Source of the DNA: Ciona savignyi | Taxonomy: Eukaryota; Chordata; Ascidiacea; Phlebobranchia; Cionidae | NCBI GenBank assembly: GCA_000149265.1 | Contig: CH003075.1 | Span: forward strand, 154,663 to 218,662 | Length of the DNA stretch: 64,000 nt | Direction: 5' to 3' | Part shown: one piece after another, positions 10,920 through 22,390 of the stretch | How the letters are laid out: each line of letters starts with the position of its first letter | How positions within the stretch are numbered: position 1 is the first letter of the stretch | Notes under the pieces: model-generated | Seen by the model: only the letters and a program-made list of their open reading frames with translations | What the model was told of the DNA's origin: nothing | Database searches by the model: none | Program-made: the position numbers and the translations under genes

Positions 10920-13900
10920 TTAGCATCCACGTTCCCCTACCTTGAGCATATTCTCCAACTTCACAGCATCTTCGGCAAATTTCCGAATTCCTTCCGCTAA
11001 TTTTTCCACTGCCATTGAATCTTGGTTATGTTGATAGCGGAAGTCTGCCTCATTTAATGTAATCTGCATGAAATATAATTTTAGTTGATGTTATTTATAT
11101 GAATGTAATAGTATGGTTTTGCTAGTTAGCTAGCCAGTTGTGTCCTGTTATAAAGATATAAATCATACCCAACACACTGCTATAGCTCTGGTATTCTCTC
11201 CTGCATTTTTTCATTCAATCATAAAAAATACTGTTTTTTTTACAAAAAAAAGGTTTGTATTTTCACAGGACAAGGCGAAGTTACATTTGGTTATTTCCTT
11301 AATTTATTGAATTCATATTATACACTCTACCTTTGGGCCATTTGTTAAACTTGCATTTTCTTCAGAAAGTTGTTTAACAACACCAGATTCATCTGATTGC
11401 AGTTGCTCCAAAAGCTTGGGTCTGTAAACAATAATCCCCTTAGATACAATCCCTATATGTGCAAATATTTCAGAACTAAATTACTACTTACGAAATGGTA
11501 AGTAAGTCACAACCAGCAAGAGCTTTGATTTGGTTGGTGTTGCGGAAGGAGGCACCCATTACCACTGTTTTGTAGCCATGCCTCTTGTAGTGGTTGTATA
11601 TCTTAGTTACACTTATTACACCTGTAAAGGTAGTAAATGTGAATGTGATATATTAATGGTTAAGTAGGGTGTTTGTAAACTGGATAGATTCCTGCATTGA
11701 TTAATGTAAACCATAAAAGTAAAAAACAAAGATTTGTACTTAATCTCTATACAAAGCAGTTATAAGAAGAATGCCAAGCTAGTAAATAAGCTCTGCGAAG
11801 TAAGACACAGTGCATCATCAGTGTAAAATTAACTCTAAATAAATTATATTGCACAATTAGAAGCAATCAAGAAAAAAGGGTGTTGTGTAAAATATGCAGT
11901 AGGAAGCCAATTCGAATTTCAACAACATTTTTTTATACACTGATGACATGTGATCAAACGTTTTTAAGACTTTCAACACATGACAATTTAAACAAAGATA
12001 TGTCCGGTGCTGAAACAATTTTTTTCATTAGTGTCCACAAGCACTGCTAACTTTTCCAGCACTGGTAGTGGCATTGTTATTTGCACACAAATTTGTATGA
12101 AATCAATTATCCATGTATAGGATGTACCTGGGTCTTCTAAAAGGTCATATTCTTTCTTTCCGGTGTTTTTAACATGCCAATCGAATATACGGCCAACAAA
12201 AGGGGATATGAGGGTTACTCCAGCTTCCGCACATGCTACTGCCTGCATGAAGTTAACGAATTTGAAAACAAGCTGTGTTAAAAGTTTAAAACAGACTGTT
12301 CTGATGGTTTTTGTCATTTATATTCTGGTGGATATGAAAATTTAGATACGATTGTACTTTGGCTACAGAAGTGAACAGGAAATGGAAGAGCGTGAGATTT
12401 CCGTCTTATTTTTCTGAAGTACCAAAGAAATCCATTAATAAAATTAAGTAAAAAACAGTGTTGCAAACCTGTGCAAATGAAAATAGGAGTGTCATATTGC
12501 AGTGTATGCCTTCTTTTTCAAGTTGCCTGCAAAAAGGCACTTTTAAGCCTTAAAGTATAAAAAAGAGTTTTAAAAACAAATTATTGAAGTTAAGAATATA
12601 AGTACTCACTTGGCTGCCAATACACCCTTCCCAGGTTGTGCTGAGCTTTATCAATATTCTGTCTTTAGAAATCCCCAGCAGCTTCATACAAAGCAATAAA
12701 TTTCTTTGCTTTGGCCACTGAACCTTCAACATCAAATGATAATCTGGAAAATATGTCCGTATATCAGGGATGCAAAAAACATGCAATATCAATAAAGTAA
12801 GGAATAAGCTTACATGCTATTCCAAATAAATTCCTTTTTATGAGTAACATACCGATATGTAGTATCAAACTAGCCAATCTACATACATAAATCAATTACA
12901 AACTTTAATGTAAAATACACCTAGTTGTAGAAAACTTGTCAGTAATTTAAATTAAAATAAGCTTTGCCATCAAAATTAAGATTTTCTTTTATTGTAAAAC
13001 ACTATTTGTGCAATAAATTACTTGTTTTCAAAACCATGAAAATGATCAATAGTGAAGTTAGTTAATCATCAAAAAACCTTATTTCGTTAAGTTTAGGTTT
13101 GTTTCTTTGATCAACTGTTTATCAGAGTTCGCAGATTAGTTTTGAACTGTTAGTCTTTGCATACCGGTAGGTAGAATTGTGAACTACTTGTAAACAACAA
13201 CAGTTTTAAAAAAGTGCTCCCTTTTTCACACCAATTTTGATGGCAACTCATACTCAATACATAGGCTTACCACCGAACAATATTAAAAGTAAGCAAGTTG
13301 GGTATATTGATTGGTTTTTATTTTTAAAGTCATACTAAGCATACCAGTAATTTTAGTTTACAGTCACATAGATAAAGGTGCAAATTTGGAGGCAATGTGG
13401 CAATTTACCCACTTATCTTTAGACATACCCAAGTATTTATGTCCTAATTGGGGAATTACCTAACATTTACTGGCCTAAAATGTCTACCTAGCATCCACTT
13501 CAGTGGAGACTCTGCCAGGTACTGTCTTTAGAATCTCAACTCCGAAATTCACAAACAGCTTGTCCATAGCAGATGTCACTTGTGAGTCCAGATCACTGCA
13601 ATGCAATTTAATGATGAGTTGTGAATGTGGCAAACGTTACAACATTTCTTTTATTTTTAAACTCCGGCTTTTGTTAACAATCAAAAGAATTTATGCTCAC
13701 ACTATCTAACAAACATATAACATGTATTTCGAACATGACTTTCATTGGCTAATGCATTTAGTCATGCAGGCAAGCTTTTTCCAATTGAAAGTAATGCAAA
13801 AATGGGCATCAAGAATTACATTGTGAATAGCACAGTTAAAATTACACACCTTGATTGTGACTTGCCATAAGCAAGAGCATCGTTTATAAGATGATCATAT

Positions 13901-14992
13901 TCTGGCATTTTAGCAGCGGCCAGCAGAAGGGATGGGTTGGTTGTGGCATCCTGTGGCTTATACTTTCCAATAGCTGCAAAATTAATTTATCTTAAGCAAA
14001 TAAATTTAAAAACATTCAATTTTTTTTATCATACGATTTTTAACACCAGACTATGATACAGAATATTCATGTTAAACCCAGGGTGCATAAGATAGGTATA
14101 TGGAGCCAATGGCTTTTAGGAATTTTGATTTAAGTCAAGTACCAGGATCCTACCATCTGTAGTTATCTGCTCTGACCTCGGTTGTGCATACACAAGCTCC
14201 CGTATGGAAAGTACGTCAATTTTCGCTGAGATCTCGAGTGTGCACACGCCAAATATTTAAGTGTGCAGTGTGCAAACGTCCAAGAGTGCACACTTCAAGT
14301 GTGCACAAAATCTCCTTTTTATTACTATTTTGTAAAAATCTTAAACAAACATATTATTCTATCCTAAATCTATCGTGTCCGTCAGCTAACATATCTATCT
14401 ACATAAAAAACGTACTGACAGTAAATTACCCGAGGTCCAGAGGTAGGTTTACAGGTTTGTTGGAAATTATACGATGTTTATACTGTCAGCTCACGAGTAT
14501 GTGTGAAATTACCCAAGTGTGCAAAGACGCAGGGAAAAAAAACTCGAGTGTGCAGCTGCCGTTCTTTCCATACTGGCACAAGCTAAACTTGACTGACAGG
14601 TTATTCTAATTTAAATACACAAACCAAAAAACTTTGTTATGTGGTTTGATTGAATACGCCATGTTTTATAATACAAAGAGTAAAATTAACAGCAGGTGAC
14701 CAACAAAAGATCTATGTCAATGATAGCTCATGTACTTCAACAGTTGGCACAAGCTAACTTGACCATTGTTTGACTAATCTCTTCAATGGATATAAAACAG
14801 AAATATCGTGTCATATTGTTAGCTATCCATACGACTACAACACTATGTTAAAATTCAGGTGTTGTAGTATGGCAACACAAAAGTACTGTATTAAATTGTT
14901 TTACCTTCGATATCACCAGTGTCTGCAACAACGATCGTGTATTGCTTTAATTCGTTTAAAGCACAGCCTAACTTTTGCCTTTTATCGTTCAT
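10920..14992 (-). CDS. TALDO1: Transaldolase, nine exons, three apparent frameshifts
   Basis: Transaldolase moves a three-carbon dihydroxyacetone unit between sugar phosphates in the non-oxidative pentose phosphate pathway, in the cytosol. Minus-strand exons are 14905-14992, 13850-13973, 13488-13595, 12610-12743, 12469-12527, 12128-12242, 11492-11621, 11331-11421 and 10920-11063. Family motifs are [29 protein letters not shown], the Schiff-base lysine region [31 protein letters not shown] and VMGASFRN. Without the extra bases the product would be 329 residues, against 337 in human. Exon 4 has an extra base in CCCC at 12673-12676 and another in CCC at 12625-12627 (plus-strand letters). Exon 5 has one in AAAAA at 12480-12484. 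Each breaks the frame, and every splice phase fits only if each is one base shorter. Either the sequence has homopolymer errors or this copy is decaying. The start shown is the first ATG before the conserved region. Confidence 0.94.
11125..11200 (+). repeat. SINE fragment in transaldolase intron 8
   Basis: The words 'gctagttagctagccagttgtgtcc' (split here around the family-specific 'agttgtgtcc') and 'caacacactgctatagctc' match the middle of the SINE. Head and tail are missing. Confidence 0.5.
14199..14576. mobile_element. hAT-type MITE with 8-bp target duplication
   Basis: The element is 378 bp and lies in transaldolase intron 1. Its ends are inverted: CCCGTATGGAAAG on the left, and CTTTCCATACTGG on the right, whose reverse complement is CCAGTATGGAAAG. 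It is flanked on both sides by the same 8 bp, CACAAGCT (14191-14198 and 14577-14584). An 8-bp duplication and CAG-type termini are the hallmark of hAT transposons. The inside holds several 'gtgtgcac' words and no transposase. The 141-codon plus-strand open frame here is an accident of the element. Confidence 0.8.
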
Positions 14993-15538
14993 TTTGCAGA
15001 AAGAGCAGACTTACAAAATTGCGAGCTTAATCGTCAATCAAACCCTGCAGTTAAGCAGGAGGTTAATAATAACAAATTAAAATTGACTATTATTACTTAG
15101 CTTTATTTATCGCTTAACTATATCATGTAGCCCTACGCTACCACAGGGGATACATATATATGCTGTAACGCATGACTGATGACCATTTCCTGCTACTGTA
15201 AACGAACCTCATAACATGCTAGGCGTTGCTAATAACTTTTCTATTTATTTAAAAAAAACTGTACAGCAGGTAAAAGTTTTTGAAATTTAAAAAATATATT
15301 TGGGGACTTCTTTTCTATAGATATATACAGTACCAATTATCTTCTACTGATACCGTAATTTACTGTTCTTTGTCAATGTACTCAAAGCTAGAAATGCGCT
15401 ATTATAATATGGCACTATAGTCTACAGGGCTTGCTTGTGTACACAGATGATTTATTATGTCACCATTACTCAGCTTTATTTTCGGTTCGCAGGACTGCAC
15501 GCCTAACGCCGTCAGTATTTTGATACTAGGAAATTATT
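14993..15538. promoter_or_regulatory. Shared divergent promoter region of transaldolase and POP4
   Basis: The two start codons point away from each other across 546 bp with no other gene between. No TATA box or other core element is clear at a fixed distance from either start. That the region is a bidirectional promoter is inferred from layout only. Confidence 0.4.
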
Positions 15539-16141
15539 ATGACCATGGACGACGATGAAGCCAAAAGTTTTGTAGAAAAATTCGTTACAGAAAATGTCCC
15601 GGATCTTTCAAATACGAAGGTCGAAAAAACGATCGCGCAAATATACAACAAACCAATTATGTTGTTGAATGAAAAATCAAAGGCAAAGACAACTAGAAGA
15701 AAAGGTTCACTAAAGCACTGCAAATATGCACTGAAAAAATCTCTTGTTCAAAATTACGATGATTATGAACCTTTACGGAATTTGTGGTGTGGTTATATGA
15801 ACGAAGTTTTATTTGGACTGGGAAAGAAAACTGTTGACCTCAAAGTAACACAAGAAGTTCTTTTGAAAGCAGATTTACACGGTGCTACAATATTAGTTGC
15901 AATTTCTAAATGCAAAAGTCTGCAAGGCGTTAAAGGAACTGTTATTACGGAGAGCAAAAACATATTTCAGATTGTAACTGTAAAAAATAGAATTCTTAAT
16001 ATTCCAAAGAAAAATTCTGTTTTTGAAATTATTTTCAAAAATCTTAGAATTACACTATTTGGTGATCAATTCTGTATCAAACCATCACAGAGATTGACCA
16101 AAAAGTATAAAAATTATATTCCATTTTTAAATGTAGTTTAA
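15539..16141 (+). CDS. POP4: RNase P/MRP subunit p29 (POP4/Rpp29)
   Basis: This is a 200-residue single-exon gene for the p29 protein of nuclear RNase P and RNase MRP, which process tRNA 5' ends and pre-rRNA. The C-terminal half is the family's Sm-like beta-barrel. Recognisable parts are DLHGATILVAISKC at about residues 115-128, then GVKGTVITESKNIFQIVT, and IPKKNSVFEI. The N-terminal half is basic (KSKAKTTRRKG), as usual for RNA binding. Human POP4 is 220 residues, so the length fits. Two in-frame ATGs lie close together (15539 and 15545); the first is used here. It is divergent from transaldolase. No frameshift or intron is present. Confidence 0.93.
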   Translation: MTMDDDEAKSFVEKFVTENVPDLSNTKVEKTIAQIYNKPIMLLNEKSKAKTTRRKGSLKHCKYALKKSLVQNYDDYEPLRNLWCGYMNEVLFGLGKKTVDLKVTQEVLLKADLHGATILVAISKCKSLQGVKGTVITESKNIFQIVTVKNRILNIPKKNSVFEIIFKNLRITLFGDQFCIKPSQRLTKKYKNYIPFLNVV

Positions 16142-16344
16142 ATTAACGTGTATCTCAAATGTCATTTTTTGTCATGCCAAACCTGGACTGGTCAATTCAT
16201 ATGGTTCAATTTTTACAATGAATGTCAAAGATAATACTGTCTATTCTCAGGGATGGGACAATCGATAGCTAATGGAAAACATGCATAAATATGTTGCCAA
16301 ATACAATTTTTCGGTATGTTTAAATTGACCATTCTTGGATTGAT

Positions 16345-16572
16345 ACCAGCAGTTAGCTAATCAGGTGTCTAGGCCAAGCTATTTAGCAGACATTGCAAAC
16401 ACCCAGTGGATAAATGTGTTAAACTAAAATGGGTCTAGAAGTGTCTTCTAATTCATATAAGAGAACATAATGTAATATTTATGGTGGACACAAGGGAATC
16501 TGATGATTGCCTGTGTGATAACGCACCTTGTTTTTTCCCATTGATGTTAAGAATAAAACAAATATCCTACTT
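16345..16572 (+). repeat. SINE copy, diverged
   Basis: Words matching the family run in order: 'cagttagctaatcaggtgtc', 'acccagtggataaatg', 'gggaatctgatgattgcc', 'tgtgataacgcacc' and the end 'aacaaatatcctac'. The tRNA-like head is largely lost. The rest of 16142-16980 holds nothing else recognised. Confidence 0.6.
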
Positions 16573-16980
16573 CACTGTACTGGATTAAAGCAAGAAAGAG
16601 TCTGGCCTGATATTTGTTCTGGTACTGTATGCTTCAGAATAATTATCACCAAACTAGTAAGTAAACTAGATTTATAATTCAATAAATTTTATTCAAAAAG
16701 TAGGAATTAAATGGATAATATAAGAAAAGAAAAAAAAACAATATTTTATTTGGATACAATAAATTGGCAGATTATTGTTAAACTTGTACATTTATACCAA
16801 ACTAATAAACTTGATTATAATTTAACACATAGTATTCTTAGACGTACAAATTAAGTGAAGAGTACAAGAAAAAAAAATACCATAATATTATACACGGATA
16901 AAAAAATGGATGTATCATATAAACAATTATTAGTAATACCCGGTATTGCAATATGGTCCTCTTTTATTCTACAATGCAAA

Positions 16981-17504
16981 TTATGTTTTTCCTATAAAAG
17001 GGACAAGCACTGGCACATTATTAATATAATTTTTGTAAGCTGGCATATCCCCATATCTTTTGAGTCCACTTCTTTCAAGCAACGGTATTCCACTAACATA
17101 ATTGAGCAAGTAATACACGAAAGCTGGTGACAGTATACAAATCCACTTCCATCCTGTATTTTGCATATTCGTTACTACAAGAAATTGAGAAAAAAGCACA
17201 TTTTTATACCGTATAAATCTGACGATGCAATGATAAATATCCCGACCCAGAGAAGAATTTCACCAAAATAATTCGGATGGCGACTAATAGACCATAGGCC
17301 AGTGTTTATAAAATTTCCCTGTGTGATAAAAACAAGTTATAAGATTGGATTGGTATAGAAATCCTATCAAAAATGTAAGGAGAAATTCAGGGTGTAATAA
17401 ACCATCAATTATCAGGTTACTTCATGAACACCGTCAGGTTATTATGGGTCCCATTTGGAAAAATGGGACACATATTGTTTTTGTCCGTTTTTTTTTTTTC
17501 TTTT

Positions 17505-17536
<32 letters not shown>

Positions 17537-20500
17537 TCGTCAAACCCTTGACAGGCATGGCATGGCCCCCCGACATTTACCAGTAGGAATAATGGAATCG
17601 CAATGAAACTTGGTGATTTTTTAGACAACATGGCCTAAATATGCAGAAACCAAAATTTTGGGTAATTAATTCAGGGGAATTTCCCTTGGACGTTAAAAAC
17701 CAAAACAGTCATGTTTTTCTAAAAAAAAAGCTTTTTAGGCCATGACGCTTAAATAGCTGCTCCAATTTGAATCAAATTTGGTGGAATGTTAGTGCACTAG
17801 TCACTGATTTACCACTTAAAAGAAATAAAAAAATTACCTAGGGAAATACCCTAAAATTTCAACTTTTGCTGTTAAATGATAATTGTAACAGGCATGCTAT
17901 GTCGCCCCGACATCTACCAGAAGGGTTAATGAAATCGCAATGAAACTCGGTGATTTGTTGGACAACATGGTCTAGATATGCAGAAATCAAAATTTTGGGT
18001 GATAAATCTAGGGGAATTCCCCTGGGACGTTAAAACCAAAACGGTATTTTTTTCTAAAAAAATAGCCTTTTTTGGGCATAGCGCTTGAACGACCGATACA
18101 ATTAGAATCAGATTTGGTGGAATGTAAGTGCATTAGTCACTGATTTAACACTTAAAAGAAATAAAAAAATTACCTAGGGAAATACCCTAAAAATCGGATT
18201 TTGTTCTCTAATTATGATTGTGACAAGCATGCCATGTTGCCCCGAAATCTAGCAAAAAGAGTAATGAAATCGCAATAAAAATTTGACATTTGTAACAGAA
18301 CATAATCTAGATAAGCAGAAACCAAAATTTTGGGTAATGAATCTAGGGAAATTCTCCTGAGACGTTAAAAACCAAAACATTTTTTTTCTAAAAAATTAGA
18401 TTTTTTGGGCATAGCACTTGAACGGCTGCTGTAATTTTAATAAAATTCGGTAAAATGTTAAAACATTAGACACTTTGTGCCAATTAAAAAAAGAAAACAT
18501 TTAATTAGGTTAATTTACATGAAAACAAAGATATGTTCCTAAATTTTGATTGTGGCAGACATACCATATCGCAATGACATCTCCAACAAGAAGTCGACAA
18601 ATCAGATTAAAACTTTAAGAATTGTTACTTAACATGACTCACTTATGTAAAAACAGAAACTTATCTACCAAACCCAGGGGAATTCCCTGAAATCATGAAA
18701 AACTAAATCGGGCCGTTTTGGAAATTTAGCTTTATTTTACTACAGCGCTTGAAAAGAAGCTATAATTTAAAACGTTTGTGGTAAAATGTTCGTAAATTTA
18801 AAACGTTTATTCTTTATTTAACTAAAAATGTAAATTAAAGGTTTGGTCTGTTAACTATGGGACCCATGCGTTTATGCTTGCAGAAACAAACTACATACTC
18901 AGTGTATAAAATACAGAATTGTGGGTTAGGGACCCTGTAGCATGAATATAGGGTATACAACATGTGTTTTACAAATAGTGGTGGTTAACACGTGGTTGAC
19001 ACTCTCTAGTTAGATATAAAGCAGTGTGTAGTATAATGATTGGGACCATTTTACTGTTTTGGTTTAACCCATGTATCCACCAAGTTCAGATACCTTCCCC
19101 TAAGTGCCTTGTCCCAAAACATTTTTAATTCCAAAAACCTGGCACTGTAAACCACCAAATAAATGATTCAATGTACAGCTGTCTATATAATTTTTATAGA
19201 GTTGTGGTGAATCAGAATGTCCAAATGGGTCTGGTGAAGCAGTCGGTTTATAAAAATTTGTCTATAGATAATTGACTCAAAATTTGTATTTTTTGACAGG
19301 GCACAATGGGGTTGGACCAAAGTAGTAGAAGGTTTGTACATAACTTGATCTAAAAGTAACATCTACAATGTTTACAAATAAAAAGTAAAATATAACATTA
19401 AGTATTTTGTAAGTTTACTTACTGCATTATCTGGATTACTACGAAATAAAAGCTTCTGAAAGTCAGCTGTAACCTCAAATAACAATCCGAAGATCCAAAT
19501 AGCGAAACCAATATAATCTCTTGAATTAATTGGTGCATTCTGTTTTTCACTATTTACAATTAACATGGGAGCTGATGTTACCAGTATCCATACACCTGGG
19601 TTAAAAAGGTATATCAACAATTTATTTTCACTAATTAGGTCTATCAATGATTGAGTACACAAATCACAAAATAATCTTGACATCACTTTTGCGTTGACAG
19701 GCAATTTATTAATGACCAAAACTACGATATTCTTTGTTCTGGGGATTTAATGGATACTAGTTACCTTCCATTTTGATTTGTATTGGTTTTGACTGTCCAG
19801 TTGGTTCATATATTGGCTAAGTGCACACTATATATATATAATTATATATTTTGAGGCATTTTCAAAAATAAATTAGGTTATTTAATTTTATCTAAATCTT
19901 TTTTGGTACCATAACTGAAAATTTTATTTGGTAACTCTTACTAAAAGAGTCAATCTGTTTGACGAAAAAAGGGAATAAGATTCAGAATTAACTCAATTAA
20001 TACTCACCTTGCACCATCCAGTATAAAAGAAAAACAACCGGTTTCGTTTTGACTTTTGTGAATCTTTTATCCCCGCCCTCAGTGACAACTCGGTAGAACA
20101 AAAATATCCCCAATCTTTAATTGAACAGTAATAATTACAAAAATGTACAAAAAACCCATTCAATACAAAAAAACAAGAAACCATATAAACTTTTTTACCA
20201 ATATCTAATTTTTTTTATAAAAATGGCACATAGGTACTACCTAGTTATATTTTTATATTATAACAGACATAGTATACTATATAACAGACATAGTGTACAA
20301 TATAACAGACATAGTATACATTAACCCAATCGTGTTTTTTAAACAATCTTAAATACAATAAATTGGTGGTAGATTTTAGATTAAAAAAAAACAATATTTA
20401 ACTAGACAGTGTCAACCACATGTGAATCACCACTATTTTTAAAACCTTTGTTGAGTGTAGGCTATGTTTTTTCTGCAAGCAGAAACTAATGGATATCCGA

Positions 20501-22260
20501 TAACAAATACAAAATTAACATCCATGTTTTCTAATTAAAGTATTTTAGTTATGAATATATTATTTTTCCGTGGTTTGGTTCGTAGGTCCCTTTGCCCTTT
20601 CTTAGAACTTTTATTTTATTCACCTACAACTTTCGTTACAGTATAAAGTGAATACTTTTTAACAGTTTAGAAATATCGGCTGTTATAGATTAAGCGGTGC
20701 CGAATATTCGCAAAACGGCAGTTGTGCTTATATTCTTGGGTCTATTGGGAATTTTCCTGACGCAATATACCTAGAATTACCATTGTAGATCCAACCAATA
20801 TTATCTAGGAGCACCAGAAGATTAGACTCAATTGTACATTTTCTTCCTTATTATAAAAAGCATAAATGTCACTGATTACTAATTTAACAAATGGGGTTTT
20901 CTGGAAAAGGGTTAAAGATAGGTTTGGAGCATATGCATCTTTTTGTTCGTAACTAAATTCTATATATTTATTTATCTTAGTTTTGTGTTATTTATATGCG
21001 CAATAAGATTGTATTTGTGATTGGTCAGGCCTATTCTATTTTGGGGGATTTCCCAGGGTACACTGGGTTTTTCTTATTCATGTTGTAATTTTCTCAATTT
21101 AGTAGAAATATGAAGTAAATATTCCTTTTTAATGCTAAAAATTGACCTCTTTTTTATATTTTTTCTGATAGCGGGAATTCCCCTTGGTATTTAAAAAAAA
21201 ATTAAAAGTCGAGGCAAACTATGGGCATAGGATGTTCATGTTTACCCCTGTAAATGGGAAAACGCGATAGACATTAACACATGGGCAATCATCAGATTAT
21301 CGCGCACCCACTGTCGGGTTGCAGGAGCAATTGCAGTGTGTTGTGTATAATTCAGGTGTTCCTTAAATTTGGCGGAACCCATCATTTCACTGGGTTTAGG
21401 CAAATGTCTAGTCCAAAAACACAACCGACTTACTAGCGACCAGTTCCTAACCTGCAATCTTTCGGCTAAAAGAAGTCACATTAAATCACCAGCAACCTTG
21501 GTAAGAATAAAATAAATCCTATTTGGAATTTTGCCATGTAATGGTCTAGTTTATGATTGTACCTTGCAGCCCAAACTGTAACCATGGTACTTAAAAGCAT
21601 TCTTCTGAAGTGTTGTTTAGTTCTCCATCGTAAACTTGCTTGGGCCATTAATATGAAAGTACATGATCCTGAAATACAATACAGGAGCTGGAAGATAGCG
21701 TTGTGTACGTTTCAACCGTTCGCCTACTGTACATGTGCGGGGAGAGGGTAAATAAATTTATTAGTTGTTTGTTTAAAAAAACATTTTTTTCTGATTATTG
21801 ATAATTGACATCCTCTAATACCGTTGATCCGGCCGAATAGCTTGGTGGGTTAGTAAAGCCCAAGGATTTTTAGGATCCAAACTGGTGGCTAAAATGTCGG
21901 TTGTTTACTTTGACAAAACACTTAGCAGACATCATTTACCTGTGTGAGAAGTATTCACAAGATAATCTGACGATTGCCCTTATAGTAATGTTCATTGCAT
22001 TCTCTTATTCACAGAGATAAAACATGCATATTAAATTTCTCGCGAACTCCGTTTGAGTTAAAGAATCCTTGCGGGGGAATATATATATTTCTCGCCTAAC
22101 AATTTCAAACTTAACTTTAAAAGATAATGTTGTGAGTTATACAAAAAAAAGTCAAACCTGTCAAATCGTAGAATTTTTCAGTTTGTAAAGAAAACGCAAC
22201 AGTAAATCCTACTAGTTGTATGACAAAGTCCAGAGTGACAACAGTGAAAATATTATTCAT
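16981..22260 (-). CDS. DUF1295 / steroid 5-alpha-reductase-like membrane protein, six exons
   Basis: Exons on the minus strand are 22158-22260, 21563-21668, 20008-20114, 19423-19595, 17210-17318 and 16981-17174. They join in phase into 263 residues. The protein belongs to the DUF1295 group, related to the C-terminal domain of steroid 5-alpha reductases and isoprenylcysteine methyltransferases. Clear motifs are [11 protein letters not shown] near residue 25, [12 protein letters not shown], the EGGDKRF loop, FEVTADFQK, and [16 protein letters not shown]. The last contains the RHPNYFGE signature, which in relatives binds the cofactor. [12 protein letters not shown] and a [14 protein letters not shown] end follow. 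Several hydrophobic stretches indicate a multi-pass ER-type membrane protein. The substrate is unknown. Its ATG is 130 bp after the TSNAX stop on the same strand. Intron 4 holds a 1.57-kb Helitron-like element and intron 2 holds SINE and repeat copies. All boundaries are GT-AG. Confidence 0.9.
17442..19009 (+). mobile_element. Helitron-like element with internal ~340-bp tandem units, copy A
   Basis: The copy lies in DUF1295 intron 4. Its left end is TTATGGGTCCCATTTGG followed by AAAAATGGGAC, which can fold as a GTCCCATTT/AAATGGGAC hairpin, then a 48-bp T-rich tract. Next come about four tandem units with starts near 17549, 17888, 18231 and 18550. Each has a 'catgc(c/t)atgt(c/t)gcccc' word and an 'aggggaattcccct' palindrome; the palindromes lie near 17673, 18011, 18346 and 18687, i.e. 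about 335-341 bp apart. The right end is GTGGTTGACACTCTCTAG followed by T. There is no coding capacity. The terminus resembles Helitron 3' ends (CTRR before T), but the left end does not start with TC, so the class is tentative. Confidence 0.65.
20262..20321 (+). repeat. Three tandem copies of a ~23-bp repeat
   Basis: The unit 'ataacagacatagt(a/g)tac' occurs three times head to tail at 20262-20321, in DUF1295 intron 2. Confidence 0.8.
20402..21200 (-). mobile_element. Helitron-like family, diverged copy C
   Basis: On the minus strand this copy ends GTGGTTGACACTGTCTAG and is followed by T, like copy A. Inwards are 'tagtggtgattcacatgtgg', a 'tgcaagcag' word and, near 21175, 'gggaattccccttgg' matching the internal palindrome. 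Much of the body is eroded. Confidence 0.5.
21228..21485 (-). repeat. SINE copy in DUF1295 intron 2
   Basis: Reading the minus strand: 'gcaggttaggaactggtcgc', then 'aacccagtgaaatgatgggt', 'caacacactgcaattgctcc' and 'tgtaaatgggaaaac' in reverse. The order matches the family with an internal 10% or so of changes. Confidence 0.7.
21829..22035 (+). repeat. SINE copy in DUF1295 intron 1
   Basis: A head 'ccggccgaatagcttggtgg' is followed by 'acttagcagacatcattt', 'aatctgacgattgccc' and 'ttcacagagataaaacatgc'. The copy is shortened internally. Confidence 0.6.
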
Positions 22261-22390
22261 AGTTTACTACTGGTTCAATAAAGTTCAAGTCTGCAAAGTG
22301 TATCAAAGAATTGAGATTAACAGATGCAGTGATTTCATTTTATTAAGGGAATGAATTACGACCAACTGAACATAATTTATAAATCAATGA
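22261..22390 (-). promoter_or_regulatory. Short intergenic region with poly(A) signal and 3'-splice-site-like sequence
   Basis: Between the TSNAX stop and the DUF1295 ATG on the minus strand lie, in order, AATAAA (22344-22339) and 'cactttgcag' ending at 22291. The latter would leave a 30-nt leader before the DUF1295 ATG. In ascidian operons the downstream gene receives a spliced leader at such a site. The role is inferred; the signals are seen directly. Confidence 0.5.

Noticed and set aside
14184..14609. 141-codon plus-strand open frame
   Set aside because: It coincides almost exactly with the hAT-type MITE and its target duplication, and the translation has no domain features.
20262..20321. 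Spaced direct repeats resembling a CRISPR array
   Set aside because: Three abutting 23-bp units without spacers in an animal intron; a simple tandem repeat.
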